Below are positions 1 to 5,935 of a DNA stretch of 10,000 bases, in pieces (the first letter of the stretch is position 1; every line of letters starts with the position of its first letter). The notes under the pieces were generated by a model. It was given only the letters and a program-made list of their open reading frames with translations, was not told the origin of the DNA and searched no databases. The position numbers were made by a program, and so were the translations under genes. This DNA is from Penaeus vannamei (lineage: Eukaryota; Arthropoda; Malacostraca; Decapoda; Penaeidae): positions 32,542,655 through 32,552,654 of the forward strand of contig NC_091565.1 of the NCBI RefSeq assembly GCF_042767895.1. The letters run 5' to 3'.

Positions 1-822
1 CTACGCTCTCTCCTTTCCTTCTTCCTTCCTTCCATCTAGCCCTCCTCCCTCTCTTCGTTCCCCTCCCTTCCTTCCTTCCCTCCTTCCTTCCTTCCTGCCC
101 TCCCTCCCTCTCTTCGTCCCCCTCCCTTCCTTCCTTCCTGCCCTCCCTCCTTCTCTCCGTCCCCCTCCCTTCCTTCCTTCCTGCCCTCCTTCCTTCCTGC
201 CCTCCTTCCTTCCTGCCCTCCTTCCTTCCTGCCCTCCTTCCTTCCTGCCCTCCTTCCTTTCTGCTTTCCTTCCTTCCTTCCTGCCCTCCTTCCTTCCTGT
301 CCTCCTTCCTTCCTTCTTTCCTTCCCTCCTTCCTTCCTGCCCTCCCTCCTTCCCTCCGTCCCCCACCTTCCTTCCTGCCCTTCCCTCCGTCTCCCTCCCT
401 TCCTTCCCTCCTTTCTTCCTGCTCTCTCTCCTCCCCTTCGTGCCCCTCCCTTCCTTCCCTCCTTCCCCCCTCCCTTCCTTCCTTTCCCTCCTTCCCTTCG
501 TCCCCTTCCCTTCCTTCCTTCCCTCCTTCCCTTCGTCCCCTCCCTTCCTTCCCTCCTCCCTCCGTCCCTCCTTCCTTCCTTCCTTCCTTCCTTCCTTCCC
601 TCCTTCCTTCCCCTTTCCCTCCTTCCTTCCCTTCCTTCCCCTCCCTTCCTCCCTTCCCTCCTTCCCTTCGTCCCCCTCCCTTCCCTCCATCCCTTCCTCC
701 ATCCCTCCCCTCCTTCCCTTCCTTCCTTCCCTCCGTCCCCCACCCTTCCTTCCTTCCCTCCTACCTTTCCTTCCTTTCATCCATCCCTCCACCCCATACC
801 CCCTGCCCCTCCCCTCGCTCCC
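1..822. repeat. CCTT/CCCT homopyrimidine block
   Basis: The + strand is almost entirely C and T, built from CCTT and CCCT words broken by short CGTCCCC and CTGCCC interruptions. Both strands stay open for hundreds of bases only because no purine is available to form a stop on one strand, so the Lys/Arg/Glu/Gly-rich or Ser/Pro/Phe-rich translations carry no coding information. Such mirror-symmetric tracts can in principle form triplex DNA. Confidence 0.95.
183..298. repeat. 16-bp minisatellite, unit GCCCTCCTTCCTTCCT
   Basis: The single G of each unit falls at 183, 199, 215, 231, 247 and 263, an exact 16-bp period. It then falls at 283 (one extra CCTT) and 299. Copies before 263 are identical or nearly so, and the sixth has C-to-T changes. 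The even spacing shows that part of the homopyrimidine block grew by duplication of 16-bp units rather than by tetranucleotide slippage alone. Confidence 0.9.
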
Positions 823-890
823 CTGTGCGTGGAATGTCAGGATGTTGCGTCAAGAATCTTGATAATTGGTCTGGGCGTCTTCCTCTATGT
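823..890. other. Short low-copy patch, no gene seen
   Basis: About 65 bases of mixed composition interrupt the pyrimidine DNA and include AAGAATCTTGATAATTGG. I see no start codon in a useful context, splice pair or RNA fold. It may be a remnant of older unique sequence between two repeat expansions. Confidence 0.6.
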
Positions 891-1841
891 CCTCCTCATC
901 CTCCTTCTCCTTTTCTTTTACCCTCCTTTCTCTTCCTTCTCTTCCTCCTCCTCCTTTCTCTTCCTTCTCTTCCTCCTCCTCCTTTCTCTTCATTCTCTTC
1001 CTCCTCCTCCTTTCTTTTCCTTCTCTTCCTCCTCCTTCCTCTTCCTTCTCTTCCTTTCTCCTCCTTGACCCCAATCATACACTTCCTCCTTCTTCTCTTC
1101 CTCATCCTACTCCTCCTCCTCCTTTTCCGTCTCCTCGTCCTCTTCCTCTTCCCCCTGCTTCTCTTCTTCCTTCTTCTTTTCCACTTTCCTTTCCCTTCCT
1201 CCTCTCCTCCTTTGTCTTCTCTTCTTTCTCCATTCTTTCATTTCTCATCTTCCTTAACCTCTTCCTCTTCATCTTCGTCCTCACCCTCCTCCTTCTCCTT
1301 TTTTATGCTCTTCCTCCTCCTCCTCTTCCTTCTCCTCCTCTTCCTCTTCCTTCTCCTCCTCTTCCTATCACATGTGGCATCCCCTACCCTCTCCCTTCCT
1401 CTCTTTCCTCCGACCTTACTCTCCTCTCCTCATTTCTCCCTTCTTCCTCACATCTTAACTCTCTTCTCTCTTTCTTGATACACTTTATGTTTTCATAAAT
1501 TCCGTTTTCACTTCTTCCTGAATTACCTTTTCCCCTTACCACCCACCTCCCTTCCCCTCCCTTTTCCCTCTCTTCCCTCCCTTTTCTTTTCCCCTTTTTC
1601 ACCACCTTTCCCTCCCTCTCTGGTACCTTTCATCTCCCTTTCTCCTTCGCCCTCCCCTCCCTTTTCCCCTCTCTACCCCCTCGCCTTCTCCTCCCTTTCC
1701 GAATCCTTTTAACCCTTCGCCTTCCCCTGCCTTTTCCCTCCCTCTCCGCTCCCTTTCCTTTCCTTCTCCTCCACTCTTTTCCTTCCCTTTCCCCTCCCTC
1801 TCCCCTCCCTCTCCCCTCCCTTTCCCCTCCCCCTCCCCCTC
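890..1841. repeat. TCC/TCTTCC homopyrimidine block
   Basis: C and T dominate the + strand, mostly as TCC, CTTCC and TCTTCC words. A 21-bp direct duplication with the core CCTCTTCCTTCTCC starts at 1322 and 1343. The block is briefly interrupted near 1485-1525 by a more AT-rich stretch containing TTTATGTTTTCATAAATT. No gene is seen. All long open frames are compositional. Confidence 0.93.
927..1038. repeat. 28-bp minisatellite, about four copies
   Basis: The word TTTCTCTTCCTTCTCTTCC followed by CTCCTCCTCC starts at 927, 955 and 983, and a fourth copy with TTTCTTTTCC starts at 1011. The period is exactly 28 bp each time. Copy 3 has a C-to-A change (CTTCATTC) and copy 4 a C-to-T change. A shorter partial copy follows near 1036. 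Confidence 0.9.
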
Positions 1842-1916
1842 CACCACCCGCGGGGACGCTGACCCCCGAACCCACGAAGAAGGAAGTGGGCGGCAAAACC
1901 CGGAATTCGTACGTGA

Positions 1917-1945
1917 GGCGGCGGTAGCGGCGGCGGCGGCAGCGG
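1917..1945. repeat. CGG-rich trinucleotide run
   Basis: GGC/CGG triplets with GTA and CA interruptions. It is complementary in sense to the GCC run about 90 bases downstream, so the two could pair in single-stranded nucleic acid. Confidence 0.85.
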
Positions 1946-2020
1946 TCGGGTCAGCCGAGCGGGCGAGCGGCGGCTCCCTGGGCGGCCCCGAGGCTCAGGG
2001 GACATTCCTACACACAGGGG

Positions 2021-2026
2021 TTTATA
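2021..2026 (-). promoter_or_regulatory. TATAAA-like hexamer, weak promoter candidate
   Basis: The minus strand reads CCTATAAACCCC inside the GC-rich island, the only AT-rich hexamer there. TATAAA is a core-promoter consensus. I see no arthropod-type TCAGT initiator at the expected distance of about 30 bases, and the nearest minus-strand ATG (2003-2005) is too close to lie downstream of a start site. The call is speculative. Confidence 0.15.
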
Positions 2027-2031
2027 GGCAC

Positions 2032-2058
2032 GCCGCCGCCGCCGCCGCCGCCGCCGCC
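2032..2058. repeat. (GCC)9 microsatellite
   Basis: Nine uninterrupted GCC triplets at the centre of the GC-rich island. On the minus strand one frame reads this as an Arg run, but no valid gene start supports that frame. Confidence 0.95.
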
Positions 2059-2195
2059 CCTGCCCGCTCCCACCCGGGTTCCCTCCGCTGCGCTCCGCCT
2101 CCACCTCCGCCTCCTCCGCCGCCTCCGCCGCTTCCTCCTCGTCCGACAACGCCGTCGCTGCGAGGCTTTTTTCCGCGTCAGAATGCTGTTCGTCG

Positions 2196-2275
2196 GGCGG
2201 GGCGGAGGGATTGGGGGGGGGGTACCGGGGAGGCAGGAGTGGGGGCGGACCGGGGAGGCAGGAGGGGGGGGGGGA
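2196..2275 (+). repeat. G-rich block with 25-bp direct duplication
   Basis: G runs include ten Gs around 2213-2222 and twelve around 2264-2274, with GGGCGGGGCGG at the left end. The 16-mer ACCGGGGAGGCAGGAG occurs at 2224-2239 and again at 2249-2264, a 25-bp spacing. The density of G runs of three or more satisfies the usual G-quadruplex pattern on the + strand. Confidence 0.8.
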
Positions 2276-2338
2276 GTGCTAATACAAGTGGTATTGCTAA
2301 TGCTTAATACTGTTACTAAAACTAATGCTGATGCTACT

Positions 2339-2512
2339 ACTAATACTATAATGCTAATGCTAAAACTGATGCTTTTATTAAATTCTAATGTTAATGCTGC
2401 TTCTAATGCTAATGCTGGTACTAATACTATAATGCTAGTGCTGATGATAAAACTAATGTTTTTTATTAAAACTAATGCTAACGCTGCTACTAATGCTAAG
2501 GCCAATGCTTGT
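2339..2512. repeat. Two diverged copies of an 81-93 bp unit
   Basis: Both copies open with ACTAATACTATAATGCTA, at 2339 and 2420. Each continues through an AAACT.ATG.TTTTATTAAA segment and a GCTAATGCTGCT.CTAATGCTAA segment. The first copy is 81 bp and the second 93 bp. They form a higher-order repeat within the triplet array. Confidence 0.7.
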
Positions 2513-2536
2513 ACTATAACTAATACTAATGCTGCT

Positions 2537-2692
2537 AACGCCAATAGCATTATCAAAACTAGTACTAATACTAACACTAATTCTGATACTAATGCTGCAG
2601 CTAATCCTAATCCTAACGCCAATAGTATTATTAAAACTAATGCTATTACTAACACTAATTCTAAGGTTAATGCTGCTACGAATCCTCATACT
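2537..2692. repeat. 78-bp tandem duplication inside the triplet array
   Basis: The sequence starting AACGCCAATAGCATTATC at 2537 aligns without gaps to that starting AACGCCAATAGTATTATT at 2615. By eye I count 14 differences in 78 positions, about 82 percent identity. The 12-mer AACACTAATTCT is unchanged in both. Confidence 0.8.
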
Positions 2693-2773
2693 AATGCTGA
2701 TATCAATACCACTGTTTATCCTAATGCCAATCATAGTCTTGATACCACTATGGGTTTTCTTCCGAGATCAGCT

Positions 2774-2812
2774 GGGTGGGTTGGTGTGGGCGGGGCGGGA
2801 CGGGGGGGGGGG
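2774..2812 (+). other. G-quadruplex motif
   Basis: The + strand carries GGG at 2774, 2778 and 2788, GGGG at 2791, GGG at 2797 and a run of eleven Gs at 2802-2812, mostly with one-to-two-base loops. This fits the standard G3+ loop pattern several times over. It closes the right side of the triplet array, which is also G-rich on its left. Confidence 0.7.
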
Positions 2813-3210
2813 CTTGTCTGTTCTCTTTTCTCTCTCTCTCCCTTTTTATTCTCATCTTTCCTAATATCTCTTGCTTTTCTTGCTTACTTTTTATCGTCTC
2901 TTGTCTTGCTTTTTCTTAGATTTTTCATTTCTTGTTTTCTTATCATCGTGTTCTTTCTTTAGTTTTTGTTTTGTTTTGTTTTTTGTTTTGTTTCATTTTT
3001 ATTTTTTTCTGTCTAAATATATCGTTAGTATTTGTCTCTGCCTTTCATTATTCCCTCTTTCTCTTCTGTTTTCTTTCTTTTTTCGCACTATTTCTCTCAT
3101 CCTCTTTATCACTCTCTTTCTTTCTACCTTTCTTAATTCCCTCCCATTCCCGTCTTTTCTTAGAATAATACGAACATACACATAAAACGATATATAATTA
3201 CTCTAATTCA
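2813..3210. repeat. T-rich/pyrimidine DNA with TTTTG repeats
   Basis: Low-complexity T and TC-rich sequence. A (TTTTG)n-like run lies at 2963-2994. The translated frames are Phe/Leu/Ser-rich and not credible proteins. From about 3165 it grades into AT-rich sequence (ATAATACGAACATACAC). No gene or RNA seen. Confidence 0.85.
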
Positions 3211-3240
3211 ACATATACAAATCGAGTCCCAATAAAATCT

Positions 3241-3256
3241 AAAAAAAAAAAAAAAA
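3241..3256. repeat. A16 homopolymer
   Basis: Sixteen consecutive A residues, in the microsatellite position of the first copy of the palindrome-bearing unit. Confidence 0.98.
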
Positions 3257-3284
3257 TACTCTCAAAATAACTTGAAAATGAAAC

Positions 3285-3322
3285 GGGAATTTATTGCATA
3301 TCTCCTGTTGCAAATTTCAGCA
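3285..3322 (+). repeat. Palindromic module, copy 1 (decayed)
   Basis: It starts GGGAATTTATTGC and ends TTGCAAATTTCAGC. The right arm of the palindrome is lost (TATCTCC in place of AATTCCC), so this is the most diverged of the three modules. Confidence 0.6.
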
Positions 3323-3427
3323 AAGCCAATTTAACACATAAATCGATTCTCAATAATAAAAAAGTAGTAATAATGATGCTCATAAAAATATTTCAAAATT
3401 AGGAGGCAATGAAAAGACGTCAAAAGT

Positions 3428-3464
3428 GGGAATTTGCGACAAATTCCCTATTGCAATTTGCAGG
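3428..3464 (+). repeat. Palindromic module, copy 2 (perfect arms)
   Basis: GGGAATTTG at 3428-3436 is the exact reverse complement of CAAATTCCC at 3440-3448, with a CGA centre. TATTGCAATTTGCAGG follows. This copy can fold into a nine-base-pair hairpin or cruciform. Confidence 0.8.
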
Positions 3465-3535
3465 ATCATTATATAGAAAATTATACACTTATCTCACACA
3501 ATATGAACTGATTTAAAAAGATAAGTAGCAATATT

Positions 3536-3611
3536 AATGATAATAATATCAATAATGATGACAGTAATAATAATGATAATAATATCAATAATGATGACAG
3601 TAATAATAATG

Positions 3612-3660
<49 letters not shown>

Positions 3661-3669
3661 TAATAATAA
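3536..3669. repeat. 36-bp duplication grading into (AAT)n
   Basis: The unit AATGATAATAATATCAATAATG plus GATGACAGTAAT-type sequence begins at 3536, 3572 and 3608, an exact 36-bp period. In the third position it passes into a pure ATA/AAT microsatellite (3612-3658, about 15 triplets). The duplication lies inside copy 3 of the palindrome-bearing unit and explains its greater length. Confidence 0.85.
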
Positions 3670-3725
3670 AAGCCTCAAAATAATCTCAAGATATGGCGTC
3701 CTGGAAGAAAAAAAAATCCCAAAAT

Positions 3726-3762
3726 GGGAATTTACCGCAAATTCCCACTTGCGGATTCCAGC
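3726..3762 (+). repeat. Palindromic module, copy 3
   Basis: GGGAATTTA at 3726-3734 and CAAATTCCC at 3738-3746 pair over eight bases around a CCG centre, with one A-C mismatch next to the loop. ACTTGCGGATTCCAGC follows, in register with the tails of the other copies. Confidence 0.75.
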
Positions 3763-3769
3763 GAGCGAG

Positions 3770-3892
3770 AAGAGAAAGAACAACAGCCAATGACGTGGAA
3801 ACAGTAGCGATACGGGAGCTCCTTCGAATGTTCTGGTAGCTAAGTACGCACGCTCACATACCCTCACGTACGTATAGTATGTACGCAAGATT
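3770..3892. other. Low-copy segment with scattered motif matches, no gene
   Basis: This mixed-composition stretch includes GCCAATGACGTGG (3788-3800), which joins a CCAAT word to a CRE-like TGACGTGG. It also holds CGAATGTTCT (near 3826), matching a two-unit heat-shock element pattern nGAAnnTTCn, and a GTACGTATAGTATGTAC near-palindrome around 3870. Each match is short and could be chance. No adjacent transcription unit is visible. Confidence 0.35.
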
Positions 3893-4014
3893 AGGTACAC
3901 ACACAGACACAGATTGGAGACGTAGACACAGTCACAAGTACTTTCATAAATGCAGGGATGCTGATACATTCATTTGTGTACACACGCACATGTACACGCA
4001 CACGTACACACACA
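3893..4014. repeat. AC-rich degenerate dinucleotide repeat
   Basis: GTACACACACAGACACAG at the left and GTACACACGCACATGTACAC-type sequence at 3975-4014 form two AC-rich clusters. About 60 bases of mixed sequence separate them, and those hold no recognisable feature. Confidence 0.8.
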
Positions 4015-4019
4015 AATTA

Positions 4020-4587
4020 CGCTGACCACCACCCCCACTCCCCCACATCCCCTCACCTCTTCATCCATCTTTTTGGCTATTTCTTCCTTCCTCTCCCATC
4101 CCCCCCTCATCTCTTCTCTTCTTCCTCTTTTATTCCTCTTCCTTCGTCTCCTCCTCCTCCTCCTCCTCCTCCTTATCCATTTTCCTCCTCATCCCCATCC
4201 TCTTCATCTTTTCCTCTTCTTCCGCCACCTCCTTCTCCTCCTCTTCCTCCTCCTCCTACTCCTCCTCCCTCCTCCTCCTCCTCCCTCCTCCCTCTTCATC
4301 CTCCATCCTGTTCCTCTTCCTCCTCCTCTCCTTCTTCTTCTTCTCTTTCCCCTCTTCCTCCTCTTTCTCCCCCTCCTTCTCCTCCTCCTCCTCCTCCTCC
4401 CTCCTCCTCCTCCTTCTCCTCTTCTTCCACCTCCTCCTACTCCTCTTTTCGCCCTCTTCCCCTTCCTCCTCCTCCTCCTTCTCCTCTCACTCTTCTTCCC
4501 CATCCTCCCCCTTCCCCCCACCCTCCCTCTCTCTCCCTCCCCTCCTCCCTCTCCTTCCCCTCCTCCCTCCACCCCCACCCCCCTCTT
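4020..4587. repeat. TCC-rich homopyrimidine block
   Basis: C and T make up nearly all of the + strand, mainly (TCC)n with TTCC and CCCC words. Apparent open frames in five registers translate it as Pro/Ser/Leu or Arg/Gly/Lys low complexity and are not genes. The right end is C-rich (CCACCCCCACCCCCC). Confidence 0.94.
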
Positions 4588-4680
4588 GACCCGGGTACCA
4601 GCAGCGGGTCGCCGGGCGGGACGAGGGTACCAAGCAACTCTTAATTACATCCTGGTATTCTGGGCTTCTTTGGGGTGATA
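4588..4680. other. GC-rich island with hairpin between C-rich and G-rich tracts
   Basis: A non-repetitive patch. GACCCG at 4588-4593 is the exact reverse complement of CGGGTC at 4605-4610, leaving an 11-base loop. GGTACC occurs at 4594-4599 and again near 4625. After 4630 it becomes AACTCTTAATTACATCCTGG-type mixed sequence. ACCAG at about 4604 follows a very long pyrimidine tract and so resembles a + strand splice acceptor. One + frame stays open from 4590 to beyond 4700, but no donor or start supports an exon call. Confidence 0.45.
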
Positions 4681-4705
4681 GGGGGAGGGGGGAGGGGGAG
4701 GGGGC
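4681..4705 (+). repeat. GGGGGA purine tract
   Basis: Twenty-five G/A bases in runs of four to six Gs. It is opposite in strand sense to the C-rich end of the TCC block 95 bases upstream and meets the G-quadruplex pattern. Confidence 0.75.
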
Positions 4706-4740
4706 GTTACTTGCGGAAAGTCTCCCTTTTTTCGCTCTCT

Positions 4741-4758
4741 ATTTATTTATTTATTTTT
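4741..4758. repeat. (ATTT)n microsatellite
   Basis: Four tandem ATTT units ending in a T run. Nothing else is seen between 4706 and 4780. Confidence 0.9.
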
Positions 4759-4778
4759 ATCGTGTTCTGCTAACTGTA

Positions 4779-4885
4779 TCTGTCTATCTATATATGTATG
4801 TGTGTGTGTATGTGTGTATGCGTTTGTGTGTGCGAGTGTGTGTGTGTGCGTGTGTTTATGCATATGTATATGTGCAAGTGTGTGG
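4779..4885. repeat. TATC then degenerate TG repeat
   Basis: CTGTCTATCTATATATG leads into a TG-rich stretch with GTAT, GCG and GAG interruptions. It is the strand-reversed counterpart of the AC-rich clusters at 3893-4014. Confidence 0.88.
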
Positions 4886-4985
4886 CCGCCTCTGTGTCTC
4901 TCTCTCATTCTCAATTACCTTTTTATTTTTATTTTTTTTCTATTTATTTATTTACTTTTTTATTATTATATTTCTTTTTTTTTTT
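4886..4985. repeat. CT and T-rich low-complexity sequence
   Basis: A short CTGTGTCTCTCTCTC run, then ATTTTT/TATTTA words and a run of eleven Ts ending at 4985. No feature beyond the repeats. Confidence 0.85.
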
Positions 4986-5468
4986 GCCCTTACCCTTACC
5001 ATCTGTTATTATGGTACTTGCTGTTATTGTCATTAGCGTTAATGATAGCGTCGTTAATAAGATCAGTTATACTGTTGTTAATTACTCTCTTGTGTAGACA
5101 GCAGTATTAATAACATCATTATCATTATAATCTTCATTTCTCTCACATAGATTATCTTAATTAGTGCCCATTATTAGCCGTTTCATTATGGTCATCATCA
5201 CCATTATTGCTAGTGTAATTATACTGATATTAGTAGAAGTGTGGGTATGTGTTAATATTCAGTATTAGTATTAGGATTAGTACTGCTATTAGTATTAGTA
5301 TTAGTGTTAGTATCAATTCAAGTAGTAGTTTGGTAGTTTGAGTTGTTGTACCATTACAATTGTTACTATTATTATCATCATTGCATTATCACCATAACTA
5401 TGGAATTTGTGTTGTCCCTACCATGATTAGACAGCTGATTGCACCATCATTATAACTAAAATCAGTTG
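4986..5468. repeat. Degenerate ATT/ATC/GTT triplet-rich sequence
   Basis: AT-rich sequence dominated by ATT, ATC, GTT and TTA words with little exact repetition, such as CATTATCATTATAATC. It includes CACATAGATTATCTTAATTAG near 5145 and a clearer hexamer array listed separately. It looks like an old, mutated AAT/ATC-type microsatellite. No open frame, splice pair or RNA gene is supported. Confidence 0.7.
5261..5312. repeat. ATTAGT hexamer array
   Basis: AGTATTAGTATTAGGATTAG followed by TACTGCTATTAGTATTAGTATTAGTG forms a local array. ATTAGT is the reverse complement of ACTAAT, the commonest hexamer of the 2276-2755 array, so the same motif family appears in opposite orientation. A single TTAGG here is not evidence of telomeric repeat. 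Confidence 0.8.
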
Positions 5469-5469
5469 T

Positions 5470-5482
5470 TCTCTCTCTCTCA

Positions 5483-5573
<91 letters not shown>

Positions 5574-5574
5574 C
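5470..5574. repeat. (CT)n microsatellite, about 36 uninterrupted copies
   Basis: CT runs at 5470-5480, then uninterrupted from about 5485 to 5557, with one TT break before a last short run. Ser/Leu translations of it are artefacts. Confidence 0.97.
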
Positions 5575-5631
5575 AAACTCTTCATCATCCTCTCCTCCTC
5601 TTCATCATCATCCTTCTCCTCACCTCTATCT

Positions 5632-5636
<5 letters not shown>
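5575..5636. repeat. CATC/TCC linker between CT tracts
   Basis: TTCATCATCC and TCTTCATCATCATCC-type words separate the two CT tracts. No gene. Confidence 0.8.

Positions 5637-5723
<87 letters not shown>
5637..5723. repeat. (CT)43 microsatellite
   Basis: Uninterrupted CT from 5637 to 5723. Its array length in an assembly should be treated as approximate. Confidence 0.97.
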
Positions 5724-5725
<2 letters not shown>

Positions 5726-5935
5726 AGCTATTTTTGTTATTGTTATAATCTCACCATTAACTACGCAAGATCATCATCATCGCACCATCACCACCATAAT
5801 CAGCTGCAACATCACCATCATCACCATCATCACCACCAGCAGCGCTGCCATGACCACCATTTTAACAAAAACGAAGGAAATGCTGTTAGTGCGTGCAGGA
5901 GAACCCGTTGACCGGTAGTGCGAGACAGTAGACAG
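5724..5935. repeat. ATC/ACC degenerate triplet stretch and flank
   Basis: CATCATCATCG, CACCATCACCACC and ATCACCATCATCACC words fill 5767-5850. About 85 bases of mixed sequence follow (AACGAAGGAAATGCTGTTAG and CCCGTTGACCGGTAGTGCG), ending in GACAGTAGACAGACAG. I see no gene in the mixed part. Confidence 0.75.

Larger units (their letters stand above)
1842..2182. other. GC- and CpG-rich island, possible 5' gene region
   Basis: Composition changes abruptly here to GC-rich DNA with many CpG dinucleotides, unlike everything around it. It holds a CGG-rich run (1917-1945), a mixed segment with EcoRI-like GAATTC near 1902, a (GCC)9 run (2032-2058) and a CTCCGCC-rich segment to about 2130. On the minus strand a frame beginning at 2149 would encode an acidic Glu/Ala segment followed by an Arg run, but its first codon is TTG. 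The first in-frame ATG is at 2005, giving roughly 97 codons that run into low-complexity Arg/Gly/Glu sequence. The composition resembles a promoter or first-exon region. I cannot show a gene. Confidence 0.5.
2276..2755. repeat. Degenerate AAT/ACT/GCT triplet array
   Basis: About 480 bases are composed of AAT, ACT, GCT, ATT and GCC triplets (for example ACTAATGCTAATGCT), with many substitutions and a few phase shifts near 2345-2395 and 2425-2470. One + strand frame stays open from 2183 to 2962 and would be Asn/Ala/Thr-rich, but the shifts turn Asn/Ala into Met/Leu and back, which fits drifting repeat DNA rather than selection for protein. Higher-order duplications are listed separately. Confidence 0.85.
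3211..3770 (+). repeat. Three diverged tandem copies of a palindrome-bearing unit
   Basis: Three consecutive segments share the same order of parts. Each has a head with AATCGAGTCCCAATAA (3220), AATCGATTCTCAATAA (3341) or AACTGATTT (near 3505). Next comes an A-rich or AAT microsatellite, then a CTCAAAATAA-like word (3261, 3379, 3674), a spacer, then GGGAATTT (3285, 3428, 3726), and finally TTGC plus AAATTTCAGC, AATTTGCAGG or GGATTCCAGC. Approximate bounds are 3211-3333, 3334-3490 and 3491-3770. The third copy is longer because its microsatellite expanded. I do not recognise the family. It could be a satellite or the decayed end of a non-coding mobile element. Confidence 0.65.

Noticed and set aside
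183..298. Evenly spaced repeats that could be read as a CRISPR array
   Set aside because: The 16-bp units are contiguous with no unique spacers, and the context is a eukaryotic homopyrimidine tract.
1..792. Minus-strand open frames of about 235-263 codons rich in Lys, Arg, Glu and Gly
   Set aside because: They are direct translations of the CCTT/CCCT block. Composition is fully explained by the repeat, several frames are open at once, and no domain or non-repetitive segment is present.
1709..2149. Minus-strand frame beginning Ser-Asp-Glu-Glu-Glu after the first codon, with an Arg run
   Set aside because: The first codon is TTG, not ATG, which is not a normal eukaryotic start. The Arg run is the (GCC)9 repeat, and the C-terminal half is pyrimidine-block low complexity. 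Kept only as part of a possible 5' gene region.
2183..2962. + strand frame of 259 codons rich in Asn, Ala and Thr
   Set aside because: It has an ATG, but most of it is the degenerate triplet array with phase shifts, and its ends are a G-rich block and a T-rich Phe/Leu tract. No conserved domain is visible.
3820..3835. Heat-shock element match CGAATGTTCT
   Set aside because: Only two of the usual three or more alternating units are present, and no gene follows. A match of this size is common by chance.
3481..3969. Minus-strand frame of 162 codons with a poly-Leu stretch
   Set aside because: The Leu run is the (AAT)n microsatellite and the rest crosses the palindrome-bearing repeat unit. It is not a signal peptide or membrane protein.
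4590..5036. + strand frame through the 4588-4680 island into the TG repeat
   Set aside because: About 25 codons of the island look protein-like, but the frame has no ATG there and no supported splice donor, and it soon becomes GGGGA and TG repeat translation.
5261..5290. TTAGG word suggesting arthropod telomeric repeat
   Set aside because: It occurs once in an ATTAGT array. True telomeric DNA would show many TTAGG copies in tandem.
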